Translations under genes and position numbers: made by a program
DNA from: Caprella mutica
Lineage: Eukaryota > Arthropoda > Malacostraca > Amphipoda > Caprellidae
Length of the DNA stretch: 64,000 nt
Reading direction: 5' to 3'
Assembly (NCBI GenBank): GCA_947561585.1
Contig: CANNZV010000516.1
Span: forward strand, 124,001 to 188,000
In this document: in pieces, positions 63,927 to 64,000 of the stretch
How the letters are laid out: every line of letters begins with the position of its first letter
How positions within the stretch are numbered: the stretch's first letter is position 1
Notes under the pieces: generated by a model
The model's database searches: none
The model's input: the letters and a program-made list of their open reading frames with translations, nothing else
What the model was told of the DNA's origin: nothing

Positions 63927-64000
63927 ATCAAGTAATAGCTATATAATAATTGTTATACTATTTTGTAATATTCCTCTTCACATAGCTATATAATTATTTA
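63927..64000. other. AT-rich end of window
   Basis: Nothing recognised; AATAGCTATATAATAATT and CATAGCTATATAATTATT repeat near the edge. Confidence 0.3.

Overview
The window looks like AT-rich, gene-poor nuclear DNA from an animal, most likely an arthropod and probably an insect. The evidence is three mariner/Tc1-type DNA transposon remnants, many short palindromic MITEs, intron-like exon boundaries around the one good coding candidate, and no bacterial gene organisation. The species cannot be named from the sequence. No complete gene, tRNA, rRNA or CRISPR array was recognised.

By hand tally roughly 25 kb (about 40%) is tandem repeat, in more than 30 arrays whose units (7-42 bp) are mostly unrelated to each other. 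The largest are a 41-bp array (1-1394), a 14-bp array (1888-5050), a 15-bp array (6508-10157), a 16-bp array (21296-22276), a 25-bp array (22580-25059), two neighbouring but unrelated 29-bp arrays (29134-30468 and 31098-32171), a 22-bp array (49897-50589), a 31-bp array (56550-57172), a 20-bp array (57471-58397) and a 21-bp partly inverted array (59456-60572). Nearly all long open frames in the window are by-products of these arrays and are not annotated as genes.

Between the arrays lie dispersed elements. MITE family A (outer ends AGGGTAAGTT..., then a GGTCAGTTCCACAT block) has about 20 full, partial or nested copies. Family B (ends AGGGCCGTACAC..., then CTCCTCCTAC) has four. A and B share the same middle segment and often the same perfect palindromic core (half-site TTGGTATCCATGATACCTG), while other A copies carry a different core. 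This modular exchange is the most interesting structural signal in the window. Further palindromic families are called C to I by letter here.

Transposon carcasses are a TA-flanked Tc1/mariner-superfamily element (41694-42763, + strand remnant), a mariner at 48204-49808 (- strand) whose third catalytic region has been blown up into a 28-bp minisatellite, and a mariner at 62523-63924 (- strand). Both mariners contain a B-type MITE just beyond the transposase C-terminus.

The only candidate host coding sequence is a single internal exon on the - strand (26930-27289): open for 119 codons, non-repetitive, with stop codons immediately outside plausible splice sites on both sides. Its family was not recognised. 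The rest is AT-rich single-copy-looking DNA in which nothing could be identified.
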